Source: Buddleja alternifolia
Lineage: Eukaryota; Streptophyta; Magnoliopsida; Lamiales; Scrophulariaceae
Length of the DNA stretch: 64,000 nt
Assembly: GCA_019426215.1 (NCBI GenBank)
Contig: CM033394.1
Coordinates: 48,420,423-48,484,422 of the forward strand
Reading direction: 5' to 3'
Shown: piece by piece, positions 13,801 through 24,128 of the stretch
Layout of the letters: every line of letters begins with the position of its first letter
How positions within the stretch are numbered: the stretch's first letter is position 1
Notes under the pieces: model-generated
Databases searched by the model: none
What the model was told of the DNA's origin: nothing
The model's input: only the letters and a program-made list of their open reading frames with translations
Made by a program: the position numbers and the translations under genes

Positions 13801-14837
13801 TGAGACTTATTTTTCTTGGGCTCTTTGCAGTCTCTAGCCCAGTGACCAGGTTGGCCACAGTTGTAACAGCCGTCTCTCTGTTTCAACTTTCCTTTCTTTT
13901 TCTAGGAGTTCCCTTTGGACTTCCCTTGAAACTTTCGTTTCCGGTTTGAGCTTTCCGGAATCTTTGCGATGTTAGCCATCGCCTGCACAGGAGGCCTCTT
14001 GTCAGAAACCCGATTATCTTTCTCAATTCTGAGTCGGACGACCAAGTCTTCTAGACTCATCTTCTTTCGCTTGTGCTTCAAGTAATTCTTGAAATCTCTC
14101 CAAGACGGCAGTAACTTCTCAATGATAGAAGCTACTTGGAAAGATTCACTCAAAGCCATGTCCTCAGCATGAACTTCATGAATTATTATCTGAAGCTCTT
14201 GGACTTGACTTGTCACGGACTTAGTGTCCACCATTTTGAAGTCTAAGAACTTTGCGACCATGAACTTCTTCAGTCCAGCATCCTCAGTTCTGTACTTCCT
14301 ATCCAGTGCCTCCCAGAGGCTTTTAGCAGTCTTTACCTCTATATATACGCTGTAAAGCGAATCATTTAATCCACTGAGTAGGTAATTCCTGCAAAGGAAA
14401 TCACCATTAATCCAGGCATCATATGCCATCCTCAGTTGACTATCAGTTGACTCAGCTGGGACATAGGGAACATCTTTCCTTAAGTACCTTGCCATGCTAA
14501 GAGTCGTGAGGTAAAATAGCATCTTTTGCTGCCACCTCTTGAAGTCAGTCCCGCTGAACTTCGTTGGCTTTTCAGCCTGCGCCGGTATAACCGGATTAGC
14601 CATTGGAGCAAATGGAGGGACCGGAGCAGAGCCATAACCGAAACCAGGGCCCAGCCCTGAACCAGAACCTAGCCCGGCACCCCCACTAGAGCTAATGCCA
14701 AAGCCGGAGCCAGGACCCAGCCCTGAACCGGAACCAAAACCAGAATCTCCACCGGAGCCAATACCGAGACCTAGGCTAGCACCCGGTCCAAGACCGAAGT
14801 CAAGAGTAGTGCCATCAACATCTCCCATGTTAGCCAT
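10614..14837 (-). pseudogene. copia gag-pol polyprotein, one frame with six stops
   Basis: 1,408 codons in a single frame. Order: Gly-rich N-terminus (about residues 15-75), gag core with the FKRWQQKMLFYL block, CCHC knuckle [14 protein letters not shown], protease, GAG-pre-integrase zinc module (H-X-H...CEIC), integrase core with HSDTCD and FIDDCTKY and the [13 protein letters not shown] block, reverse transcriptase with YVDDMLIMG, and RNase H ending in the ENIADPLTKGL block. The protease site reads DIGAT, not the usual DSGAT. Stops lie at 13902-13904 (TAG), 12537-12539 (TAA), 12360-12362 (TAA), 12330-12332 (TAG), 11169-11171 (TGA) and 10947-10949 (TGA). I see no frameshift. The gag part alone (13905-14837) is open for 311 codons. 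It would be supplied or used in trans at best. Confidence 0.9.
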
Positions 14838-14871
14838 TTGAACAAGTGACAGCTTTTGAACAACAACAATA

Positions 14872-14885
14872 AATTTAGCGTTAAG
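14872..14885 (-). promoter_or_regulatory. primer-binding position, complementary to own LTR
   Basis: Two bases after the 5' LTR the element reads CTTAACGCTAAATT in its own sense, not the TGGTATCAG-type tRNA-Met site of most plant copia elements. These 14 bases are perfectly complementary to the LTR segment at 14971-14984. Whether this is a primer site or an RNA stem next to one is inference. Confidence 0.5.
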
Positions 14886-14887
14886 TT

Positions 14888-15960
14888 TGTTGGATCAAAA
14901 CTTCACAAACGTATCAAAACAGCTAATAATGGAGAAAAGATTATATCGAGGCGAGAGAGAACTCTCTATCCTTAACGCTAAATTGCCTCGCCTAGGTGGT
15001 ACGGGTATATGCAATAAACGTCCCAAGATACAACGATATACGTTCTAAAAACGAAACCACTTCGAATTTAGAACCACCGAACTTTAGGCAACTTAGAACT
15101 CTTGAGAGAGAATATATGAGAATGAAAGAAATTGTAAGCAATGGAATGCTTGGTGTGTCTTTCCATTCAGCTGGAGGGGGCTTTATATAGCCTCCAAAAT
15201 CAGAAAAAATTAAATAGGGGCATTTAATCACCTTCAATTCTGACTTGAAACAGCAGGACATTTTCTGCTGCCAACGTTCGAACGTTGGCTTGTAACAGAA
15301 AAACCCAACGGTCAGGACCAACGTTCGAACGTTAGGGGTGCAACGTTTGAACGTTGGATCTTCTAAAAGGTCCATTCAGATTTGAATAGAAAGTGGCCAA
15401 CAATTTTATTCAGGCCCAATTTAATTAAAACGCAATTTTGGTTGATGGATCAAGAGGTTTATTTTGTGGAATTAATTTTCTCCAAAAAATTAATATATTG
15501 TAAGCCCAAGCCCAATACAATTCAAGCCCTATCTAAGTCCAAAGCCCATGGCCCACGAGCCACGAGCCGGATACGATCACGAGCCCGAGCCCGGTCCGGC
15601 TGACGCCTGCGGCGGCGTGTGTGGTGGACCGGACCATGGCTAGGTCCTTCCCCCTTACAAATCCCACAAAAATCTTATGACCCAAAAGGCCAACCCTTTG
15701 TTTCAAGGCAATGGTTTATAAACCATCCCAAACTTTGATCTCATATTACATGTGGGATAAACCACTTCAAACACCCCACTTTAGCACTTAATTTCTCATT
15801 CGTTTTTAATCCAATTTGAGAAATTCGAAATGCTAAACCAATCTACTCGGAACGTAGATTAATATTATCCAATAATATTTCGTATCACGGATACTTACGG
15901 TGTTCAAATTTCATATGCAAAAGTCGTGTCTAACACACTTTTCATAACTAATATTCAACA
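14888..15960 (-). repeat. 5' LTR of copia element
   Basis: 1,073 bp, TGTTGGAT...ATTCAACA on the + strand. It contains a minus-strand TATATAAAG box at about 15180-15188 as the likely promoter, and three AACGTT palindromes at 15271-15288, 15318-15335 and 15341-15357, 80-180 bp upstream of that box. It lacks about 14 bp near 15510 and part of the GC-rich stretch present in the other LTR. Confidence 0.9.
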
Positions 15961-15965
15961 AAACA
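15961..15965. repeat. target-site duplication, right
   Basis: AAACA, identical to 8977-8981. Confidence 0.85.
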
Positions 15966-16735
15966 AATACAAGATAAATAATGTACGGGGGACCCAAATA
16001 TGTCGGGGACCAGCCCGTGGACATTCATTGCAATGCATGACTCCATAACTTTAGCATAAGTATCAAAATATACTGATTGCCAATATATATATATATATGA
16101 ATTATATTTTTTAAATTTGAAAATCAAATTCTGAAGAAAATTGACTAGAATAAATTGTTTTTAGACAAAAAAATTGTTAGTATCAAATATTAGTGGTTCC
16201 TTTCTTTGGTTCAAACTTTTTTAAGATCATGAGATATATAAATCTCAAAGAAATCTTTGAGTATAATGTCTGGAAAACGTGCTATACATAATAATACATT
16301 ATGGGAAGTACAAAAATATTACTTTCTTGAGTGGTATGGAATAAATACACTTTTTGGTCATCATAACGAAATACCGTTCGGGAAAAGGAGGAGAAGAATA
16401 AAGATGTAAATTACCAAATATTTCCTTAATTATATTGTATGTAACATGTATAAACATTTCATTGTTTCTCATTCCATGTAACTAGAAAAGTAGAAGTCCA
16501 AAATGTGTGTTCTAACCGTTGCTTAATTGATTAAGTAATAATTGATTCTGGTGTAATTAATTGTAAAAGTTTAACTTTTTCTGTTTTATTGAATTACAAC
16601 GGGGAAATTGTATGGATGAAGGTTCGAACACTTGACCTCACATTTAATCATAAGAGACCGATACCACTTAAAATGTACTTTTCAAACAGTGTAAATTAAC
16701 AGTGAAATTAGGTTATATATGCAGAAAATAATGAA
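15966..16735. other. intergenic, no gene recognised
   Basis: AT-rich flank of the copia insertion with a short (TA)n run at about 16084-16100. Nothing else is supported. Confidence 0.5.
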
Positions 16736-17440
16736 ACACTCATTCAAATTGCATTTGCCATCTAAATGTTGATTTTTGTTTCTCAATTGAATTGTCAAAC
16801 AGGTTCTTAGAGTCTCGATATGATCGCAATTACTAATATTTGGTGAATCACGTATGGATCCTACATATAAGAAATCGTGATTGTCTTCCAACAATGAATT
16901 TTAAGCGTCTTAAAAATGACGTATAAGCCAGAGATTGTGATTCAAATTTTACTCTTCCTCCATCATAAACAACAAGTTTTAATGAAACCTCATTTCCAAT
17001 AATCATGGTCTACACATTCAGATTTAAGACGAGCAAAATTGAATACCGGTGGGGCAAGATTAGGGCAAAATTAACCATTGAATCCAGAAGAATTGGGGGA
17101 TCTAGTGAGCTAACCTTTGGAGATAGCTGATTATATAAAAATCGTCACACACTCATTCCAATTGCATTTGCAATTTAAATACAGATTTTTGTTTCTCAGC
17201 CGCGTGGCAAAACAGGCTTTTATAATCTCGAAATGATCATAATTACTGATGTACAATAAATCACGTATGAATTCTACATATAAATGATCGTGATTATTTT
17301 GGAACTACGAGTCTCGAACGCCCAAAGAATGATGTATCAAAAATTTGATGAGTGATTATTGTTCAAATTTTCGTCTCCCTCCCTCCATCATTTACGACAA
17401 ATTTTAATGAAAATTTATTTCTAATAATCATGGCCAACCA
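16736..17440. repeat. diverged direct duplication of about 300 bp
   Basis: The segment about 16736-17010 and the segment about 17148-17434 align along their length. Shared blocks include ATTGCATTTGC, GATTTTTGTTTCTCA, AATCACGTATG, CTACATATAA and the closing AATAATCATGG. Between them at 17049-17128 is a partial copy of the block that recurs twice next to the PB1 gene. Confidence 0.7.
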
Positions 17441-17718
17441 TTGATTTTTTTTTAAAAAAAACATATCAGTTACATTATACATTGTCATAAACATCAATCT
17501 AACACTTTACAATCAATTAACAAATATTACAATCAACTAACAACTATTATGGACATAAAGAAAGACTCATACATTGTCGGTTAAAATAGAACTCAATACC
17601 TCTAATGTCCTGATGCCTAAATTTCGCAAATAGAGTTAATCTTCATCTGACTGCGTACCCATTGATATCTAAGATGACTAAAATTGAATTCTACTACTAA
17701 ACCGTGTTCAATAATCCC

Positions 17719-18166
17719 ACTATATTTCTCAAAGGTGTACTGTGTGCGGTTTCACATATACTTGTGTAGGAGAAATAAACATAAAATTCACACTCGAACA
17801 TTTAGATTCGGTCTGACATAAAATTACCCAGCAAAGTAGGGCAAGATTAGGGCAAAATTAACCTTTCGATCCAGGAGAATTGGGGAATCTAGCCGACTAA
17901 GCTTTGGAGCTGAATGGGATCCACCACTCACCCTAATTTCACTATATTCCCCACATAATAAAGTGTATTGTGTGTAGTTTCACGTACACTTACGTGAAAA
18001 AAATACACAAAACTCACATTCAAATTATTTAATTCGATCTGATATAAAATTATCCTGCAAGATAGGGCAAGATCAGGGCAAAATTATCCTTTGGGTCCAG
18101 GAGAATTGGGGAATCAGGCTGACTAAGCTTTGGAGCTGAATGGGGTCCACCACTCACCCACCCCCA
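17719..18166. repeat. tandem duplication upstream of PB1 gene
   Basis: Two head-to-tail copies of about 221 bp, 17719-17939 and 17940-18166. They share CACTATATT, GTGTACTGTGTGCGG/GTGTATTGTGTGTAG, AGGGCAAGAT and TAAGCTTTGGAGCTGAATGG. A partial third copy is at 17049-17128. The second copy ends at the C-rich run beside the PB1 promoter. Confidence 0.75.
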
Positions 18167-18178
18167 CCCCCACCCCCA
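18157..18178. promoter_or_regulatory. C-rich run, G-quadruplex candidate on minus strand
   Basis: Four consecutive blocks of C3-C5 separated by single A residues, about 40 bp upstream of the TATA box of the PB1 gene. The complementary strand fits the four-G-run rule for a quadruplex. A function is not shown. Confidence 0.5.
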
Positions 18179-18218
18179 ATCTCTTTAGTGAGAGAGCCTC
18201 AACACTTGTTCAAAACCT

Positions 18219-18227
18219 CTATAAATA
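18219..18227 (+). promoter_or_regulatory. TATA box of PB1 gene
   Basis: CTATAAATA lies about 140 bp before the start codon, with a CT-rich leader (TCTTCTTCTTCTCC) between them, as is common in plant 5' UTRs. Confidence 0.65.
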
Positions 18228-18367
18228 ACTGCCCAAGTGTACCTTCCATAGGCTTGAACAAGCTACTCTCAAATCATCTTCAAAATCTCTTCTTCTTCTT
18301 CTCCATTAAAGCAATCATCTGGAACCTTCTTCACTCATCCAAATCCCACAAAACCTTCTCATCATAA

Positions 18368-19337
18368 ATGGCCGGACCTTCGCTCAAATTCTTGTGTAGC
18401 TATGGTGGCCGGATCCTCCCCCGGTACCCCGACGGCAAGCTCCGTTACCACGGCGGCGATACACGTGTCCTCTCCGTCGACCGCTCCATTTCCTTTTCCG
18501 GTGAGTTCATGTTCGTTTTTCCTCAATACTCGTGATTTTTAGGTATAATTACAGATTATACGTTCGATTTTGTTTTCGATTACGCAATTTTTTTTCTTAA
18601 TACTCGTAATTTCTGGTACGATTTTAGGTTAAATGTTCGATTTAGGTTTTCGATTACGCAATTCCGTTTTTAATCGGAAATTTATTTATTTTTTTTTATA
18701 GAATTATAGATTAAATGTTCGATTTTGTTTTTGATTACACGATTTTTTTCTCAATACTCGTAATTTTTAGGCATAATTATAGGTTAAATGTTGGATTTAG
18801 GTTTTCGATTACGCAATTTCGTTTTTAATCGGAGAATTTTGAATTTTTTCTACAGAATTGTTGGTGAAGCTTGGGGAATTGTGTGGAAATTCGGTGATTT
18901 TGAGGTGCCAATTGCCGACGGAAGATTTGGATGCGTTGGTGTCGATTACCTCCGACGAGGATCTGATCAATTTAATCGAGGAATACGACCGTGCTGCAGC
19001 GGCGACGCCGTCGTCGGTCAAAATTAGGGCTTTTCTTTCATCTCCTAAAACGACGAAGAAAATGTCGTCGCCTACGTCCTCTGCCTCCACCAGCAGTAAC
19101 GATTCGACGTCGCCTAAGTCTCCGCTCTATTCCGCCTCTGTTTCAGGAGGTAAACCACCGAGGCCTCCGGCGTCGAGCGGCCGATGCGTTCATAACACCT
19201 CGAGGCCTCCGGTGTACGCCATTATTAGTGAGAAGGCCGCCGGAAAAGTTCCTCAGAAATATGCTTATCACTATCATCATTGCCATGGAAGCGGCGGCCA
19301 TGTTTACCTCATCCACAATGGCAACCACTGGCAATAG
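18368..19337 (+). CDS. PB1-domain protein (octicosapeptide/Phox/Bem1p type)
   Basis: Two exons, 18368-18500 and 18856-19337, joined GT-AG in phase 1, give 204 residues. Residues about 9-95 form a PB1 domain. The family's N-terminal signature is seen as LKFLCSYGGRILPRYPDGKL, then RYHGGDTRVLSVDRSISF with the lysine/arginine face, and the acidic OPCA-type segment DALVSITSDEDLINLIEEYD. PB1 domains mediate front-to-back protein pairing; small plant proteins with only this domain are mostly uncharacterised adaptors. The C-terminal half is Ser/Pro-rich and ends in a His/Gly-rich tail (YHYHHCHGSGGHVYLIHNG). The start is chosen because it opens the conserved domain and follows a TATA box and CT-rich leader. 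The intron (354 bp) is built of diverged repeats. Confidence 0.88.
18519..18840. repeat. repeats inside PB1 intron
   Basis: The intron holds about four imperfect copies of a 50-100 bp module with the words AATACTCGT, TAGGTATAATTA, AAATGTTCGATTT and TTCGATTACGCAATT. Copies start near 18519, 18595, 18700 and 18752. Copies two and four both end in TTTTTAATCGGA. Confidence 0.7.
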
Positions 19338-21408
19338 CAGGGAAATATGCGGGTGAAACCGAATCTCGGAAATGGACATACGTATAATATAAATCGGAAG
19401 AAAAAGAATGTGACAAAAAAAGAATATATATATGTGTGTGATTGTAAGATGCATATGGGATGTATATGATTAAGGGCTCCATTTTTTGTTGATCCTTCTT
19501 TGCGTGGCAAATTATAATGGAAACTTTGAGTCCATTTTCGTTATGGGATTCAACAAATATGTGATGGTGAGTGAGTTGTTATATTTTATTTTCTGTTTTC
19601 CCAATTATAATTCAATCCAAATTTGTCATTTGAATGATTTTGTTTAATTAAGATTGAGTTTGTTGCCATTTTGCATCATAAATTACCATAATCAAGGGCA
19701 ACATCATCACAAGAAACCATTTTTTTTTCTCATTTCTTGGTGACATTTTATTTTTTGTATTATTTTCCATATTCTTCTAATTTGTCCTGTAAATTTTTTT
19801 ATTTTATTTTTAAGTTGGCATTTCCGTCCTGCATCGTCCGTTTTCGTTACTTTGTATTCTTATCTGTCTATTTCTTAATTATATAATTTAATATATTCCT
19901 AATAATCTTTACTAATTTCTTCAAATTTTAATATGTTGCAGGTGGAGAAAGGAGATTGAGGTTTCTATTTTATCAAATGATTCCAGTGATCTTTAAGTGT
20001 GAATTAATGCAGGTATTAATAATTATAATATTCATATTGAATTACAGTCTTAAATCATTAATCTTCTTTTACACCTTATATTTCGGTTTATCATCACATT
20101 TGCTTTATTGGTAAAAAAAATTTATCCTTTATCACTTTGAACTCCTTTGTATTTGCTTTTACTTGATTATTGCAATTTTTCAAAACCATTTTGAAAAATC
20201 ATGATATTTGAATCTAAAAATTGGTCCTCTCTACTTTTCTCTTTTCATAAGTTAGTGCGATTACAGTATTTTATCATCATGTGTTTCTTAGAAATTTTCA
20301 GGACTCGTACTCTCACAATAATCATAATTATCTTTATGGCTGAAAATCCGATTCAGTATACATTTTATTGAGATTTAGAGTCCCGATACTTATAAAATGA
20401 GATTTAGAGTCCCGATACTTTTTAAGAATGCTTCTGGGTTCATGGTTAACTAGCTAACTGGTTGTTTCAATTAATGACCAGATTCCATTCACTGCCTATT
20501 CACAGCATATTGGACAAATTCAAGAAAGCCAAGCAACAATGCAGCCGACTTGGAATTATTGGACGTGGCTATTGCAGGACATCAATAAATTGGACTTTTT
20601 CAAGTCTCATAATTACAATATTTAATCTGGGAGGAAGAATTTGGTCCTACATGGCCCAATGCCAGCTGCTACATCAAATCATGAAGGCAACCTTGTATTA
20701 AATAGTACATTAAATCGTGAAATGACAACTTTGACATCTCCGGCTACGCTATATTCAGATTCTCGTGTTTATTTCACGAATATGTCCAGAGAAACACACA
20801 TGCCGAAGAGTATACGACTGGGAAATGTTTGTGACATATACGACGGAAGGAATTCGAACGTGTATTGATTTGTCTATAATGAAAATTAGAAAGAATTCCG
20901 GAGGAGGGTGTCGATTACATCGACTGCGATGGAACTAACTCTTGAGAAGAAAAAGAGAAAGAAAAAGGGATTTAGGGTAAATTTGGATATATGTCATTTG
21001 TAGCTTATTAATTAGAAAATGAAGGAATTGGAAGTTGTATATGATCTGGAGGCAGTTTAATTAGACAGTGATTGAAGCCTTTGTTTCTTCTAATCTTGGT
21101 GGTCATTTGTGGCCAAATAAGACATGTTGTCAATGACTGGATGGTCCTGCAAATAAAATCTAGCAGTTATATGATTAAATATGTTATTGGTTGGGGCTTG
21201 AAAAATAAAAATTTGGAAAATAAAGGGCCCCTAGGGAATCAAGCAAAAGGGGTTGAATTGGAAAGTTCTTCAATGTATCTGGATGAGATTGTGGAGCTGA
21301 TATGTAAGGATGCCAAAGTCAAAAAGGGAGCTAAGAGACTAACTGAAAGAGAGTCGGAGCAGATTCGAACAGAAGCCTGACTACCATGGCAGTGATAGCA
21401 GAATGCTC
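19338..21408. other. downstream of PB1 gene, no firm gene
   Basis: 3' flank of the PB1 gene, AT-rich. A 29-bp tandem duplication (GAGATTTAGAGTCCCGATAC core) is at 20370-20427. Open stretches at about 20470-20640, 20641-20868 and 21072-21380 encode sequences I do not recognise. They have no start context or splice pattern that ties them together, so I do not call a gene, but a decayed coding fragment is possible. Confidence 0.4.
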
Positions 21409-21749
21409 ATGGCCGTTGTGATCAGGGCAGAAGATGGAATGCCACAGTGTTGCGGTAACACAGATTTTGACTGTGATATATCCGATAAATAACTCGGTTA
21501 ATTTCTCACGGCCTTTGTGATTAGGGCAGGATACGGAATGCCACAGTGTTGCGGTAACACAAGAACGTCTTTTGGCTTAAGACAGCTTTTGACTGTGATA
21601 TATCCGATAAACAACTCGGTTAATTTTTCATGGCCCTTGTGATCAAGGCAGAAGACGGTATGCGACAGTGTTGCGGTAACACAAGAACGTCTTTTGGCTA
21701 AGACAGCTTTTGACTGTGATATATCCGATAAATAACTCGGTTACTTTCG
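21409..21749. repeat. three-unit tandem repeat
   Basis: Units 21409-21507 (99 bp), 21508-21629 (122 bp) and 21630-21749 (120 bp). Each runs from a TGGCC/CGGCC word through GTGATCAGGGCAG, CACAGTGTTGCGGTAACAC, GACTGTGATATATCCGATAA and ACTCGGTTA. The first unit lacks the AAGAACGTCTTTTGGCT block present in the other two. It lies next to a gypsy remnant and may belong to its LTR or flank. Confidence 0.85.
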
Positions 21750-22120
21750 TAATTTATTGTTTTCTAATTAATTGGGTTATTTAAATAATCGTCATTGGAT
21801 AAATATGACCATGGATCGAATGGAAGATTTGGCCTAAGTTACATACTTAATATATTCATTTTTAGACTAATGGCCTTATACATACTTAAAAGGAATAATA
21901 ATAATTGACATATAAGTGGGCAAGTCGAAAAGGCTTTAACCCTAGCTCATCAGAGGCAATATGATACACTTAATGAGCCAGATTAGGTTATCATCTAATC
22001 TCTACACAAAAAATCACAAAAATAGAATATGCAGAAACAATTCTCTAGTCTGTCATGATGCAGATCGGATCCCAAATTTGCTCATTACGCGATATTTATT
22101 TCTCGAGATCCATACGTGTC

Positions 22121-23782
22121 ATCTCGAAACTATTTGATTCTGCATCATATTGGTGACGCATGTAGGAATCGCTATTTAATCACTGAGAATGCAGACCAGA
22201 TCTCAGGCACGCGTCAATGGCAACTCAAATACTCAATGGAGAACAATGCTTCAAAGGGTGGAGTGGGTCAGAATCCTCCTCCACCGGACCCCCAAAATGT
22301 ACCAAATGATGTTGCTACGTTGCTCCAAACTCCGACCGCTGTGCCACCCCCCACAACCAGGGTGTTTGAGACTACTCAAAAGGCCTTCTTGGCCCTGGTC
22401 GAGGATGCCTCTGTCCAGGTGGTGGCACGCGCCATCGAGCAATATGCTCGTCAGCACCCTCCATAAGCCACGTAGAGGTCAGGTTTCCCTGGCTCCCGAT
22501 GGGATTAGGCCGAGGCGATCGAATTTGCTCGTCAACCAAGCAACCCATGAAGATGAGGGAAACAATGTCGCTTCCCCTTAGGTTAGGCCACCCCGTCAGA
22601 GAGATAGAAGGCTTACACCCCCTAAGTCTCCTCGTAGATGTCGGGAACCCCCCGCCTCCGACGAGCCCTACTGAAGCACGAAGGTCGTCGAGAGCGGGCT
22701 CCTCGAAGAGAGGACAACGCGGACAATTGAGGGAGGTATGAAGATATGCAACTCCTTCCGTTGGCCATAGACCCGCCGAACAGGAGTCCGTTATGCCCTG
22801 CCATTTTGGCAGAATCACTCTCTCAAGGATTGAAAATCCCCTACCTTGGGGAATACGAGGGAGCGGGAAACCCACATTAGCACTTGGATAAATTTAACTC
22901 CAAGGCAAACATGCACGAAATCAGTGACGCCGCTTATTGTAAAATATTACGAACAACTCTAGTAGGCCGGTCACTCACCTGGTTTAACCAAATGCCCGTT
23001 CGCACTATTGCTAGCTTCGAGCAGTTGTCACAATGCTTCCTTCATCATTTCTCGATGAACAAAAAGTATCCAAAAATGGTCTCCTACTTGTTTATGGTCG
23101 CCCAAAAATGTGGGGAATCCCTCAGAGAATACGTTAAGTGATTTTCGGCAACAGTATCGGAAGTATCGCACGTTAATCACGAACTACTCTCAGGAATAAT
23201 GCAGCAAAAGCTCAGAGAAGGTCGATTCAAGGAGTCGATAGCGGGAAAGCCTCCAAAAATTATGGATGAACTATTGTCGAGAGCAGAGAAGTATATAAGG
23301 ATTTAGGAAACTATCAGCTCGACCAAGCCAGATGGAAGAAGTAACAATGGAGGGAATAATAAGAGAAAACCTGGGGAAGAAGATCGAATTCCTGAAGCTA
23401 TGGAGCGTAAAGCTATGCCACCAACGGGATTTACGTGGTATACCCCTTTGACATTGCCTAGCTAGCAAGTGTTGGCCATAGCTGAACAACAAGGTATAAT
23501 ACAGTGGCCCCGGAAGATGAAGGATAACCCCAACAGACTAAAGTCAAATAAATATTGCCGATTCCATTGCGGCAAGGAGTGCTATCATCTTCCAGTTGAA
23601 ATAGAAAAAATCAATCAAAAGAGGTTATTTACAAGAGGTTGTGGCACCAAACGGAGGACCATCGGATACCCGGGGACAACGAAATAGAAATCCACGTGGC
23701 CAAGTTGGGGGCTCCGGGGGAGGTCCCATTGCCTCTCAACCTGAAGTTAATCTCGAAACTATTTGATCCTCCATCAGATTGG
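22121..23782 (+). mobile_element. decayed Ty3/gypsy element, gag only
   Basis: Bounded by a 33-bp direct repeat (22121-22153 and 23750-23782) built around CTCGAAACTATTTGAT, probably the surviving ends of two LTRs. Just inside the left copy, 22150-22171 resembles the gypsy primer-binding region (TTGGTGACG...TAGGAATCG against the usual TTGGCGCCG...GGGAATCG). Between them is gag-type coding sequence and no pol. No full LTR is recognisable. Confidence 0.6.
22189..23700 (+). pseudogene. gypsy gag, frameshifted and with stops
   Basis: It starts with MQTRSQARVNG, a common gypsy gag opening, then changes frame to an Ala/Pro-rich part with repeated Pro (about 22236-22464). The retrotransposon gag core is at about 22884-23330, with blocks RSLTWFNQMPVRTIASFEQL and SQCFLHHF, then KLREGRFKESI and ELLSRAEKYI. 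It ends in a degraded zinc-finger-like KYCRFHCGKECYHLPVEIE (about 23550-23610). At least one frameshift and stops at about 23139 and 23305 break it. No protease or polymerase follows. Confidence 0.75.
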
Positions 23783-24085
23783 GTTTATAATTCCTTATGT
23801 ATCAGCTCGATATATAGGAGCTTATAACTTGTAACATGTATCACTCTCCTCCAAATATTAGAAAATGATACATAGTGGCGCGTTTTGATCGAACCATGTT
23901 AAATTTGTTTTCTTATTCTTATTTGATTTCAATAGTTCGTATGTTGTGGTCTGTCAAATCTCTAACGGATGTAATTTTCACGGACGTGGATGTATATGAC
24001 AGTATTTACTTAAGGAACAGTATGAAATTCACAGGGTTCATGAGAACTGAGCCGGATAAGTGCTCGAAAAAGGTGAATTTACAAT

Positions 24086-24128
<43 letters not shown>

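Larger units (their letters stand above)
8982..15960 (-). mobile_element. Ty1/copia retrotransposon, near-complete, minus strand
   Basis: A 6,979-bp element with two long LTRs (8982-10093 and 14888-15960), perfect 5-bp target duplications, and a gag-protease-integrase-reverse transcriptase-RNase H coding order typical of copia. The leader between the 5' LTR and the gag ATG is only about 50 nt. The frame is uninterrupted apart from six stop codons, so this copy cannot make its own enzymes. The LTRs differ by many substitutions and two visible indels, so the insertion is not very recent. Confidence 0.92.

Noticed and set aside
19143..19510. Minus-strand ORFs opposite PB1 exon 2
   Set aside because: Shadows of the real + strand exon; the PB1 signature and splice sites decide for the + strand.
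20462..21380. Three consecutive + strand ORFs downstream of PB1
   Set aside because: No domain recognised, no consistent splice sites or start context; kept only as a note in the region entry.
22372..22875. 167-codon minus-strand ORF
   Set aside because: Antisense to the gypsy gag remnant, no recognisable domain.
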